Part shown: one piece after another, positions 9,996 through 18,109 of the stretch
Layout: each line of letters begins with the position of its first letter
Position numbering within the stretch: position 1 is the first letter of the stretch
Assembly: GCA_030696505.1 (NCBI GenBank)
Contig: JAUYSD010000389.1
Span: forward strand, 1 to 46,299
Length of the DNA: 46,299 nucleotides
Reading direction: 5' to 3'
Origin: Sulfuritalea sp.
GTDB lineage: Bacteria > Pseudomonadota > Gammaproteobacteria > Burkholderiales > Rhodocyclaceae
Translations under genes and position numbers: made by a program
The notes under the pieces: model-generated
Databases searched by the model: none
The model's input: only the letters and a program-made list of their open reading frames with translations
What the model was told of the DNA's origin: nothing

Positions 9996-10775
9996 CTAGA
10001 AGCGGTTCTTCCACTCGCGGATGGCGGCGAAAGTCTCCACCGCGTCGGCCGGCACGTGGCCGAGGCGGCTGGCCGCGGCGGCGCGCACGGCCGGCACATC
10101 CCAGCGCAGGAAGGGATTGGTTTCCAGTTCGGTGCGGATGCGCGTCGGGATCGTCGCGCGGCCCGCCGCGCGCTCCGCCGCGACTTCCTCGCTGCGTCGC
10201 TGCACGGCGATGCTGCCGGGTTCGACGGCGACGGCGAAACGCAGGTTGCTCTGGGTGTATTCGTGGGCGCAGTACACAAGAGTTGCCGCTGGCAAGGCGG
10301 CGAGTCTGGCCAGCGAGGCATGCATCTGCGCCGGCGTGCCTTCGAACAGGCGTCCGCAGCCCGCGCCGAACAGCGTGTCGCCGCAGAACAGCGCGCCGTC
10401 ATCGCCGAGACTTGGGCCATAATAGGCGATGTGGCCGCGGGTATGTCCAGGCACGTCGATGATCTCGAATTCGGTACCGATCTGCGGCAGTTCGATGCGT
10501 TCGCCGCCGGCCAGCGCCTGCGTCACGCCGGGGATGTCCTCCCGCAGCGGGCCGAAGACGGGAACTGGAAAGCGGGCGACAAGTTCCGCCAGGCCGCCGA
10601 CGTGGTCGCCGTGGTGATGGGTGGCGAGAATCGCACAGAGGCGGTCGCCGCTGGCTTCGAGATGGCGCAGCACCGGTGCGGCGTCGCCCGGGTCGACCAC
10701 CGCGACGTGCCCGCCGGCGCGCAGCAGCCAGATGTAGTTGTCGTCGAAAGCGTGCAGGGCAAGTATTTCAATCAT
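9996..10775 (-). CDS. gloB: Hydroxyacylglutathione hydrolase (glyoxalase II)
   Basis: A 259-residue cytoplasmic metallo-beta-lactamase-fold enzyme. It hydrolyses S-D-lactoylglutathione to D-lactate and glutathione, the second step of methylglyoxal detoxification. The binuclear metal motif THHHGDH is at residues 52-58. Further ligands are in VPGHTRGH and FCGDTLFGAGCGRLFEG, and YCAHEYT near residue 170 supplies another histidine. Length matches the family. It is divergent from the methyltransferase gene, with starts only 27 bases apart. The gloB / methyltransferase / rnhA / dnaQ neighbourhood is typical of beta- and gammaproteobacteria. The D-lactate product could feed the lut operon further along, although that system is usually described for L-lactate. 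Confidence 0.95.
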   Translation of the reverse strand: MIEILALHAFDDNYIWLLRAGGHVAVVDPGDAAPVLRHLEASGDRLCAILATHHHGDHVGGLAELVARFPVPVFGPLREDIPGVTQALAGGERIELPQIGTEFEIIDVPGHTRGHIAYYGPSLGDDGALFCGDTLFGAGCGRLFEGTPAQMHASLARLAALPAATLVYCAHEYTQSNLRFAVAVEPGSIAVQRRSEEVAAERAAGRATIPTRIRTELETNPFLRWDVPAVRAAAASRLGHVPADAVETFAAIREWKNRF

Positions 10776-10802
10776 GAATCAATTTTCTCCCAACGGGGCG
10801 CA

Positions 10803-11525
10803 ATGTCAATTCAGGGTTTCGAGGACTGGTTGAACACGCCGGCCGGCCGGTATGTGCTCGACTGGGAACAACAGAAGCACGACCTGCTGGTGGCGGACAT
10901 CTTCGGTTTCAACGCCGTTCAGCTGTCCCTGCCCAGCCATCCCTTCCTGCGCGCCAATCGCATGCCGCTGCGCTTTCGTTGCGACGACGGGCGTTACGAC
11001 GGCGCCTCGGAGGTGCGCTCCGACCTGCATTATCTTCCCTTTGCGGCGAACAGCATCGATCTGGTGGTGATGCCGCATACCCTGGAGTTCGACGCCAACC
11101 CGCACCAGGTGCTGCGCGAAGTGGAGCGCGTGCTGGTGCCGGAAGGCCATGTGATCGTCACCGGCTTCAATCCCTTCAGCCTGTGGGGCGCCAGGCGCAG
11201 GCTGTCGCGGCGCCAGGCCATGCCGCCCTGGCGCGGGGCGTATCTGAGCGTGCCGCGCCTGAAGGACTGGTTCTCGTTGCTCGGCTTCGAGATGCAGGCC
11301 GGCGCCTTCGGCTGTTACGCGCCGGCCGTGACCCAGGAAAAATGGCTGCGCCGCTTTCAGTTCATGGATGTGGCCGGCGATCGCTGGTGGCCGATTGCCG
11401 GTGCCGTGTATATCGTCCAGGCGATCAAGCGCCAGCACGGCATGCGCCTGATCACCCCGACCTGGAGCGACCGCAAGGCGCGCGCCAAGGCCCTCGTAAC
11501 CGTTACCCAAAGAGTGGATCAATGA
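10803..11525 (+). CDS. Class I SAM-dependent methyltransferase, YafS-like
   Basis: A 240-residue protein. The ATG at 10803 was chosen because the longer open frame upstream is antisense to gloB. It begins [19 protein letters not shown], the conserved N-terminus of the methyltransferase regularly found beside gloB and rnhA. A post-I motif region [24 protein letters not shown] near residue 75 and [21 protein letters not shown] near residue 105 are typical of class I SAM enzymes, though the GxGxG nucleotide loop is weak. The substrate is unknown. Its stop overlaps the rnhA start (ATGA at 11522-11525), so the two genes are translationally coupled. Confidence 0.85.
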   Translation: MSIQGFEDWLNTPAGRYVLDWEQQKHDLLVADIFGFNAVQLSLPSHPFLRANRMPLRFRCDDGRYDGASEVRSDLHYLPFAANSIDLVVMPHTLEFDANPHQVLREVERVLVPEGHVIVTGFNPFSLWGARRRLSRRQAMPPWRGAYLSVPRLKDWFSLLGFEMQAGAFGCYAPAVTQEKWLRRFQFMDVAGDRWWPIAGAVYIVQAIKRQHGMRLITPTWSDRKARAKALVTVTQRVDQ

Positions 11526-11959
11526 TAGAAATATTTACCGACGGCGCCTGCAGCGGCAACCCGGGCCCCGGCGGCTGGGGTGCCATACTGCGCAAGGGCG
11601 ACACGGAAAAGGAACTGTTCGGCGGCGAGGTATTGACCACCAACAACCGCATGGAAATGATGGCCGTGATCGAGGCCCTGCGAGCCCTCAAGGGGCCGGT
11701 GCAGGCGCGCGTGCATACCGATTCGCAGTATGTGCAGAAGGGTATCAGCGAATGGATCCACGGCTGGAAACGGCGCGGCTGGAAAACCGCCGGCAAGCAG
11801 CCGGTGAAGAACGAGGACCTGTGGCGCGAACTCGACCGCCTCGCTGCGCAGCACAAGATCGAATGGATCTGGGTCAAGGGCCATGCCGGCCACGTCGAGA
11901 ACGAACGCGCCGACGTGCTGGCGCGGCGCGGCGTGGATCTCGCCCGCAACGGAGGCTGA
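11522..11959 (+). CDS. rnhA: Ribonuclease HI
   Basis: A 145-residue cytoplasmic enzyme that degrades the RNA strand of RNA-DNA hybrids. It starts [21 protein letters not shown], carrying the first catalytic Asp. The others are visible as [13 protein letters not shown] (Glu), HTDSQYV (Asp) and the late [12 protein letters not shown] (His, Asp). The basic handle loop is present as [18 protein letters not shown]. Length and motifs are normal for bacterial RNase HI. It overlaps the methyltransferase stop and is followed three bases later by dnaQ, an arrangement common in proteobacteria. Confidence 0.97.
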   Translation: MIEIFTDGACSGNPGPGGWGAILRKGDTEKELFGGEVLTTNNRMEMMAVIEALRALKGPVQARVHTDSQYVQKGISEWIHGWKRRGWKTAGKQPVKNEDLWRELDRLAAQHKIEWIWVKGHAGHVENERADVLARRGVDLARNGG

Positions 11960-11962
11960 GGA

Positions 11963-12673
11963 ATGCGCAAGGTCATACTCGACACCGAAACCACCGGGCT
12001 GGATTTCCGCACCGGCGACCGCGTCATCGAAATCGGCTGCGTCGAGTTGCGCGGCCGCCAGCTCACCGGCCAGCGCTTCCACGCCTACCTCAATCCCGAA
12101 CGCGAAATCGATCCGGGCGCGATCGCGATCCACGGCCTGACCAACGAGTTCCTCACCGACAAGCCGAAGTTCGCCGAGGTCGCCGCCGACTTCATGGAGT
12201 TCATCCGCGGCGCCGACCTGGTGATACACAACGCTGCCTTCGACGTCGGCTTTCTCAACAACGAGCTGGGACTGCTCAAGCTGGATGGCATCGAGCAACT
12301 CTGCCACGAGGTGATCGACACGCTGCGCATGGCGCGCGACATGCGGCCGGGCAAGAAGAACAACCTCAACGCGCTGTGCACCGAGTTCGGTGTGGACAAC
12401 TCGGGGCGTCAGCTGCACGGCGCGCTGCTCGATGCCGAACTGCTGGCCGAGGTTTATCTGGGCATGACGCGCGGCCAGAACTCGCTGGAGATCGAGTTCG
12501 ACAGCCCGGTCGTCGATTACACGGCCGGCGGCACGCGCCAGCGCCCGCCGCTGGTGGTGCTGCGCGCCAGCGCGGACGAGCTGGCCGAGCATGAGCGCGT
12601 GCTGGCCGAGATCGCCAAGGAGAGCAAGGGGCGCTGCCTCTGGCGCGACCTTGGGGCGGCGACTCCGGGTTGA
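11963..12673 (+). CDS. dnaQ: DNA polymerase III epsilon subunit (3'-5' proofreading exonuclease)
   Basis: A 236-residue protein of the DEDDh exonuclease superfamily, the proofreading subunit of the replicative polymerase. Exo I is LDTETTGLD near residue 6, with catalytic Asp and Glu. Exo II is LVIHNAAFDVGFLN near residue 92, and Exo III ends with QLHGALLDAELLAEVYL near residue 150, with the catalytic His and Asp. The C-terminal 60 residues diverge, as is usual for the segment that binds the alpha subunit. It is co-oriented with rnhA, three bases upstream. Confidence 0.96.
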   Translation: MRKVILDTETTGLDFRTGDRVIEIGCVELRGRQLTGQRFHAYLNPEREIDPGAIAIHGLTNEFLTDKPKFAEVAADFMEFIRGADLVIHNAAFDVGFLNNELGLLKLDGIEQLCHEVIDTLRMARDMRPGKKNNLNALCTEFGVDNSGRQLHGALLDAELLAEVYLGMTRGQNSLEIEFDSPVVDYTAGGTRQRPPLVVLRASADELAEHERVLAEIAKESKGRCLWRDLGAATPG

Positions 12674-12687
12674 CCCGCTGCGGCGGA

Positions 12688-12713
12688 GTGAGCGACCCAA
12701 GTGAGCGACCCAA
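12688..12713 (+). repeat. Tandem 13-base duplication before the histidine kinase gene
   Basis: GTGAGCGACCCAA occurs twice in direct succession (12688-12700 and 12701-12713). The second copy supplies a GTG in frame with the kinase, but no well-spaced Shine-Dalgarno precedes it, so it may not be the real start. Confidence 0.8.
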
Positions 12714-12736
12714 GTGGCCTGCCTGAGTCCTCAACA

Positions 12737-15430
12737 ATGAACTCCGCCCCCGCCTCGCAGAAAGAAGAAGCCGCCCCGCAGCGCAGGACTGCGTTCCGCT
12801 TCCGCCTGCTGCGCTATTTCACGATAGCCGGCCTCAGCTCCTTCCTTGTCATCGGCGCCATCCTGTCCTTCCTCCAGGCGCGGGAAGTTGCCTTCTTTGC
12901 CGATGTCCAGCGCAGCCAGTCGGCGTTCCTGCGCGAAGTTCAGTCGGATCTGTCCGGCAAGACCGAGCAGACCGCCAAGGGCAGCCTGGTGGCGACGCAG
13001 CAGGAGGCCAACGTCAATCTGACCAAGCTGTTTGCCAACATGCTCTGGGACTCCGACTTCGCCCCGTTTGCGGCACGCGTACAGGCCCTGCCGGTCGGAG
13101 ACTGCCGGGCTGCCGCGCGGCGGGACTGCGAAGTCGAACTGGGCAACAGAATCCGGGCGCTGCCCGGCTTCGCCGCGCTCGACCGGCGCACCGCCGCCGC
13201 CATGCAGGACAGCAGCGTGTTCAAGATCAAGGTCTACGACATGCGCGGGCTGACGATCTATTCCTCGGAACATGCCCAGATCGGGGAGGGCAAGGCCGAC
13301 AACGCCGGCTGGCGCTCCGCCGCCGCGGGCACGGCGGCCAGCGAACTCACGCATCGCGACCAGTTCAGCGCCTTCGAAGGCCTGGTCGAGAACCGGGATC
13401 TGCTGTCGAGCTACATCCCGGTGCGCCGCCCCGGCAGCAAAGAGGTGGTCGGCGTGTTCGAGATCTATGCCGATGTCACTCCCTTCCTGCGTCAGGTGAA
13501 TGCCAGCTCGGCGCAGATCGCGGGCATCGTGGCGGCCAACCAGGAAAAAATCGAGCAGGGTGCGCAGCGCAACGAGGACATCGTTGCGGCGAGTTCCGGT
13601 GAATTCCTCGGCATCGTCGGCGGCGTGCTCGCCATGCTGTTTCTGGCGCTGTTGTTCATCGTGCGCCGCGGTCAAAGCAACATCGACGCCCAGGCCCTGG
13701 CCCAGGAGCAAGGCGCCGAGAAGGAGCGGCTCTGGCATCGCGAAAGGATGTTGAACATCGCGGCAGTGGCGGCGGCCCAGGAGGATGCCCTGTGCCGCCT
13801 GCAGCGCATCGCCAGCCGCGTGCCGGGAGTCGTGTACGAACTGCGCCGGCATCCCGACGGCCGGTCCTGCGTGCCTTACGCCAGCGATGCGCTGCGCGAG
13901 ATCTACCGCATCGGCCCCGAGGACGTGCGCGAAGACGCGTCGCCGCTGTTCGCCGCGGTGCACCCGGACGACCTGGCGCAGCACCTGGCCTCGCTCGACG
14001 AGTCGGCGGCGAAGCTGACACCGTGGCACAACGAGTACCGGCTCCGCTTCGCCGGCGAGGCGCCGCTGTGGTTGCTGGGCAACGCCATCCCGCAGCGCGA
14101 AGCCGACGGTTCGGTGCTCTGGCACGGCTTCATCAGCGACATCACGGCGCGCAAGCTGGGTCAGACCGAACTCGACCAGCATCGGCACCACCTCGAGGAA
14201 CTGGTGTTTTCGCGTACCACCGAACTGGCGCAGGCCAGGGATGCCGCCGAAGCCGCCAATCGCGCCAAGAGCGTGTTCCTGACCAACATGAGCCATGAAC
14301 TGTACACGCCGATGAACGCGATCATGGGCATGACCGGCCTGGCCTTGCGCCGCGCCACCGATTCGCGGCAGATCGATCAACTGGGCAAGAGCATGGCGGC
14401 GGCGCAGCACCTGCTCGCGGTGATCGACGACGTGCTCGATATTTCGAGGATCGAAGCCGACCGCATGACGCTGGCGGAAAGAAACTTTTCCCTGCCCGAA
14501 GTGATCGACGAGGTGCTGCGCATGCTGGAGGCGGCGGCGCAGGCGAAGGGATTGCGGCTGGCCAGGGAGATCGATCCGGCGCTGCCCGGCGTGCTGCGCG
14601 GCGATGCCTTGCGTCTGCGCCAGGTGCTGCTCAATTATGTCGGCAATGCGGTCAAGTTCTCCGACCACGGCGAGATCCGGGTGCGCGCCGACGCCATCGA
14701 GCAGGACAGCCTCAGTGTCCTGCTGCGGGTCGAGGTCAGCGACCAGGGCATAGGCCTCAGTGCCGCCCAGCAGGAGCGGCTGTTCAGCGCCTTCAGCCAG
14801 GTTGACGATTCCCCCACCCGCAAGTACGGCGGCATCGGGCTCGGCCTGGCCATCTCGAAGCGGATCGCGCGGCTGATGGGCGGCGATGCGGGCGTGGTCA
14901 GCGAGGAGGGCGTCGGCAGCCGCTTCTGGGCGACGGCGCGGCTGCGCCGCGGCGTCGAGGAAGCCGGCATGGTCGCGGAGGATCTGCCGGCGCGGGAAAT
15001 GCTGGCCCAGGCCTTTGCCGGCACGCGCGTGCTGGTGGTCGATGACGACCTGGTGAGCCGCGAAGTCGCGGTTTTCCTGCTCGAAGACGCCGGCCTGGCG
15101 GCGGACGTCGCCGGCAACGGGGCGGTGGCGGTGGAACTGGCGAGCCAGGCCGATTACGCGCTGATCCTGATGGACATGCAGTTGCCGCTCATGGACGGAC
15201 TCGAAGCCACCCGCGCCATCCGGCTGCTGTCGGGACTTGCGGCGATCCCTATCCTCGCCATGTCCGCCGACGCCAGCGACGAGGATCGCCAGCGCTGTCT
15301 CAAGGCCGGCATGGACGACCACGTCGGCAAGCCGCTCAAGCCCGAGGTGTTCTATGCAAGCGTGCTGCGCTGGCTGCAGGACACTTCCGCCGGCGATGGG
15401 TTCCGGCGCGCCGGCCTGCTTGGGCCATAA
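12737..15430 (+). CDS. Membrane hybrid sensor histidine kinase (PAS, HisKA, HATPase, receiver)
   Basis: About 897 residues from the ATG at 12737; an in-frame GTG at 12701 would add twelve. A membrane helix near residues 25-45 and another near 290-315 (LGIVGGVLAMLFLALLFIV) enclose a periplasmic sensing region of about 240 residues. Then come a PAS domain (about 345-475) and a HisKA dimerisation helix with the phosphorylatable His in SHELYTPMN (H520). The HATPase has N-box NYVGNAVKF, G1 DQGIGLS and G2 KYGGIGLGLAISK. A receiver domain from about 765 has phospho-acceptor Asp in LILMDMQLP (D813) and Lys in HVGKPLKP. The usual SHELRTPLN is changed at the Arg (to Tyr) and Leu (to Met). The signal sensed is unknown and no separate response regulator is adjacent. 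Confidence 0.92.
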   Translation: MNSAPASQKEEAAPQRRTAFRFRLLRYFTIAGLSSFLVIGAILSFLQAREVAFFADVQRSQSAFLREVQSDLSGKTEQTAKGSLVATQQEANVNLTKLFANMLWDSDFAPFAARVQALPVGDCRAAARRDCEVELGNRIRALPGFAALDRRTAAAMQDSSVFKIKVYDMRGLTIYSSEHAQIGEGKADNAGWRSAAAGTAASELTHRDQFSAFEGLVENRDLLSSYIPVRRPGSKEVVGVFEIYADVTPFLRQVNASSAQIAGIVAANQEKIEQGAQRNEDIVAASSGEFLGIVGGVLAMLFLALLFIVRRGQSNIDAQALAQEQGAEKERLWHRERMLNIAAVAAAQEDALCRLQRIASRVPGVVYELRRHPDGRSCVPYASDALREIYRIGPEDVREDASPLFAAVHPDDLAQHLASLDESAAKLTPWHNEYRLRFAGEAPLWLLGNAIPQREADGSVLWHGFISDITARKLGQTELDQHRHHLEELVFSRTTELAQARDAAEAANRAKSVFLTNMSHELYTPMNAIMGMTGLALRRATDSRQIDQLGKSMAAAQHLLAVIDDVLDISRIEADRMTLAERNFSLPEVIDEVLRMLEAAAQAKGLRLAREIDPALPGVLRGDALRLRQVLLNYVGNAVKFSDHGEIRVRADAIEQDSLSVLLRVEVSDQGIGLSAAQQERLFSAFSQVDDSPTRKYGGIGLGLAISKRIARLMGGDAGVVSEEGVGSRFWATARLRRGVEEAGMVAEDLPAREMLAQAFAGTRVLVVDDDLVSREVAVFLLEDAGLAADVAGNGAVAVELASQADYALILMDMQLPLMDGLEATRAIRLLSGLAAIPILAMSADASDEDRQRCLKAGMDDHVGKPLKPEVFYASVLRWLQDTSAGDGFRRAGLLGP

Positions 15431-15461
15431 TTGCCGCTTTCCTGCCTGCCCTGTGGCGCCC

Positions 15462-16541
15462 ATGCAAACTCCCGCGTCCGATCGTGTACTGGTTTTCCTC
15501 GCCCTCGCACTGCTCGGGGTCGGTTGCATTCTGGTGCTGTGGCCCTTCCTCACCGCCCTGGTCTGGGCCGCCATCCTGGTCTCGACCAGCTGGCCCGGCT
15601 TCCTCTGGCTGGACCGCCTGGCGGGAGGGCGGCGCATTCTCGCTGCGCTGCTGATGACGCTGCTGGTGACCCTGGTGCTGCTCGGGCCGCTGGTGGCAGT
15701 GGCCCTGGCCCTGGCGGACAACGTCGCCGAACTCGGTCGCGCCGCCTCGGCGCTGTTCAAGGAAGGCCTGCCCGACGCGCCGGGATGGCTGGCGGATCTG
15801 CCGCTGGTGGGGCAGTCGATGCACGACTACTGGCAGAGGTTTGCCCACAACGGGCAGCGCCTGATCGAGGAACTGGAAAAGATGGCCAAGCCCGCCCAGG
15901 AGATAGCCCTGGTGGCGGGGCGCATGGTCGGGCGCGGCGTGCTGGACATCGCCATTTCGATCTTCCTGGCCTTCTTCTTCTTCGTGCACGGCGAGGCCCT
16001 CGCGCGGCGCCTGATCGTCGCCCTGAAGCGCCTCACGGGAGAGCGCGCCACCTATTTCATGCGCATAGCGCGCGGCACGGTGAGCGGGGTGATCTACGGC
16101 ATCCTCGGCACCGGGCTGGCGCAAGGGGTGCTGGCCACCGTCGGCTTCGCCGTCGCCGGCGTGCCGGGCGCCGTGCTGCTGGGCGTGGCGACCTTCTTTC
16201 TTTCCGTGGTGCCGGTGGGACCGCCGCTGGTCTGGGGCGGCGCGGCGATCTGGCTGTTCCAGCAGGGCCGGCCGGGCTGGGCGGTGTTCGTCCTGGTCTG
16301 GGGTTTCTTCGTCGTCAGCATGGTCGATAACCTGATCAAGCCGCTGATCATCAGCCGCGGCGCGAGCCTGCCTTTCGCCATCGTGTTCCTCGGCGTGCTG
16401 GGCGGCGTGGTGGCCTTCGGCGTCATCGGCGCCTTCCTCGGGCCGACCCTGCTCGCCGTCGGCTATCGCCTTGTCATGGAATGGACCTCCGCCGACCATG
16501 AGCCGCCGGCACTCGCCACGAAAAAGGAGACCGCGCCGTGA
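15462..16541 (+). CDS. AI-2E family transporter / PerM-like membrane protein
   Basis: A 359-residue protein with about seven to eight hydrophobic helices, including the first pair near residues 10-40 and a run of helices from 210 to 340. The pattern matches the AI-2E transporter/PerM/YdiK superfamily. A soluble segment of about 70 residues lies near 90-160, then the conserved FLSVVPVGPPLVW and DNLIKPLIISRGASLP blocks. In other bacteria members export signalling molecules or ions, and the substrate cannot be inferred here. The start at 15462 was chosen because the longer open frame overlaps the kinase gene. It follows the kinase by 31 bases on the same strand. Confidence 0.9.
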   Translation: MQTPASDRVLVFLALALLGVGCILVLWPFLTALVWAAILVSTSWPGFLWLDRLAGGRRILAALLMTLLVTLVLLGPLVAVALALADNVAELGRAASALFKEGLPDAPGWLADLPLVGQSMHDYWQRFAHNGQRLIEELEKMAKPAQEIALVAGRMVGRGVLDIAISIFLAFFFFVHGEALARRLIVALKRLTGERATYFMRIARGTVSGVIYGILGTGLAQGVLATVGFAVAGVPGAVLLGVATFFLSVVPVGPPLVWGGAAIWLFQQGRPGWAVFVLVWGFFVVSMVDNLIKPLIISRGASLPFAIVFLGVLGGVVAFGVIGAFLGPTLLAVGYRLVMEWTSADHEPPALATKKETAP

Positions 16542-16611
16542 CGCGCCGGCCTCCCGATCCTGAGTCCTGCACGGGCGGACTCCAAATTTCTTACATGCGA
16601 ACATCTTCCTC

Positions 16612-18012
16612 ATGCAGCCAGATCGTCCAGTCCGCCTGAAAGCCATCATCGACCTGCTGGAATCCGGCATGATCGAGCGCTGCCAGAGCGTGCGGCTCTG
16701 CCTGCTGGCCGCACTGGCCGGCGAGCACACCCTGTTCATCGGCCCGCCGGGCACCGCCAAGAGCGAGCTGGCGCGTCGCCTGCACACGGCATTCCGCGCT
16801 GCCGGCTATTTCGAACGCCTGCTGACGCGCTTCTCGGTGCCCGAGGAGTTGTTCGGCCCGCTGTCGATCAGGGCGCTGGAGGAGGACCGCTACGAGCGGC
16901 ACACCGCCGGCTTCCTGCCCGACGCCTCGATCGCCTTCATCGACGAGGTGTTCAAGGCCAACAGCGCAATCCTGAATGCCCTGCTGACGCTGCTCAATGA
17001 ACGCGAATTCGACAACGGCGCCGGCCGCCAGCGCTGCCCGTTGATCAGCGCCGTCGGCGCCACCAACGAGGTGCCGGAAGACGAGATTGCCGAGGCCTTC
17101 TTCGATCGCTTCCTGGTGCGCCTGCCGGTGGCCGCGGTCAGTGCCGACGGCTTCGCCGCGCTGCTCGAAGCCGGGCGCGGCAAGAGCTGGGCGCCGCCGG
17201 CGCGCGAGCTGGCCCTGGACCGCGAGGATCTTGCCCGGCTGGCGCAGGACGCCGCCGGCGTTACCATTCCCGATGCATTCGTCGCCGTGCTGGCGGAACT
17301 GCGCGAGCGCTTCGGCGGGCAGCAGATTTACGTCTCGGACCGGCGCTGGGTCAAGATCGTCTGGCTGTTGCGCGTCGCCGCGGCGAGCGAGGACCGCTCC
17401 GCCGTGGCGCTGTGGGACCTGCTGCTGCTGCCCTGGCTGACAGCGCCCGATGCGCCGCGCCAGGCGGCCGTGGCCGACTGGCTGGCGGCCCGGCTCGGGG
17501 TGCGCGAGGCGTTCTCGCCGCAACGCCTGACGCGCGTGGTCGAGGCCTTCGAGGGTCAGCTCGACGCGGAACTCAAGGCCAATGATCTCGACTACGACGA
17601 GACCGGGCGCCTCAAGTTCACCGCCACCGAACTGGCCGACCAGGTCGGCGACGCCAAGGGCGGCGCCGCCGCGCCGCGCATGAGCTACAGCCGGCGCCGC
17701 CGCTACGGCGAATCGCACATCGGCGCCCGCGTGCGCCAGGTTGATGCCCTGCTCGAACGCATCGCCGGCTATGCCGCGGAGATAGCCGCGCACTGCGCGC
17801 AGCTCGCCGACTACGCGGCGCGCAGTCTCTGGCTCGATCAGGCGCTCACGGCGCGCGCCGCGACGAACCTCGCAGCCACCGCCGCCGCGATCGACGAACT
17901 CGCGGCGCGTGCCGCCGCCGCGCGCCGTGGCTTCCTCGACCTGCCGCGCCTGCCCCAGGACAACGGCATCGTGCCGGAGCCGGTGGCGCACGAAGCCCTC
18001 GACCCGCCGTGA
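16612..18012 (+). CDS. ravA: MoxR-family AAA+ ATPase, RavA-like
   Basis: A 466-residue AAA+ protein of the MoxR group. Walker A is GPPGTAKS (44-51), Walker B is IAFIDEVFKA with D111-E112, sensor 1 is SAVGATNE, and an Arg-finger region FFDRFLVRLP follows. The lid and C-terminal helical part are as long as in RavA rather than the shorter 320-residue MoxR proteins, which is why I name it RavA-like. E. coli RavA works with the VWA protein ViaA in a chaperone-like manner on membrane or respiratory complexes. A VWA gene follows here after 97 bases, supporting a partner pair. Whether the RavA-specific LARA domain is present cannot be settled by eye. Confidence 0.88.
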   Translation: MQPDRPVRLKAIIDLLESGMIERCQSVRLCLLAALAGEHTLFIGPPGTAKSELARRLHTAFRAAGYFERLLTRFSVPEELFGPLSIRALEEDRYERHTAGFLPDASIAFIDEVFKANSAILNALLTLLNEREFDNGAGRQRCPLISAVGATNEVPEDEIAEAFFDRFLVRLPVAAVSADGFAALLEAGRGKSWAPPARELALDREDLARLAQDAAGVTIPDAFVAVLAELRERFGGQQIYVSDRRWVKIVWLLRVAAASEDRSAVALWDLLLLPWLTAPDAPRQAAVADWLAARLGVREAFSPQRLTRVVEAFEGQLDAELKANDLDYDETGRLKFTATELADQVGDAKGGAAAPRMSYSRRRRYGESHIGARVRQVDALLERIAGYAAEIAAHCAQLADYAARSLWLDQALTARAATNLAATAAAIDELAARAAAARRGFLDLPRLPQDNGIVPEPVAHEALDPP

Positions 18013-18069
18013 GCGCGCCGCACGGCCGCCAGTCATTGCACGGAGCCGCGCCGCGGCGCACCGTCGTCA

Positions 18070-18103
18070 CCCCCTCGCTTGGCGAGGGGGCTGGGGGGAG
18101 GGG
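18070..18103 (+). repeat. Perfect hairpin plus G-run upstream of the VWA gene
   Basis: CCCCCTCGC (18070-18078) and GCGAGGGGG (18082-18090) form a perfect 9-base stem with a three-base loop. They are followed by GGGGGGAGGGG (18093-18103), which lies six bases before the GTG start at 18110 and is the only Shine-Dalgarno-like sequence available. The unit looks like a dispersed palindromic repeat that may have supplied the ribosome-binding site. Confidence 0.6.
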
Positions 18104-18109
18104 CGTCCA

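Noticed and set aside
12731-15760. A 1009-codon minus-strand frame opposite the hybrid kinase
   Set aside because: It covers the plus-strand kinase with intact PAS, HisKA, HATPase and REC motifs, so it is only a shadow.
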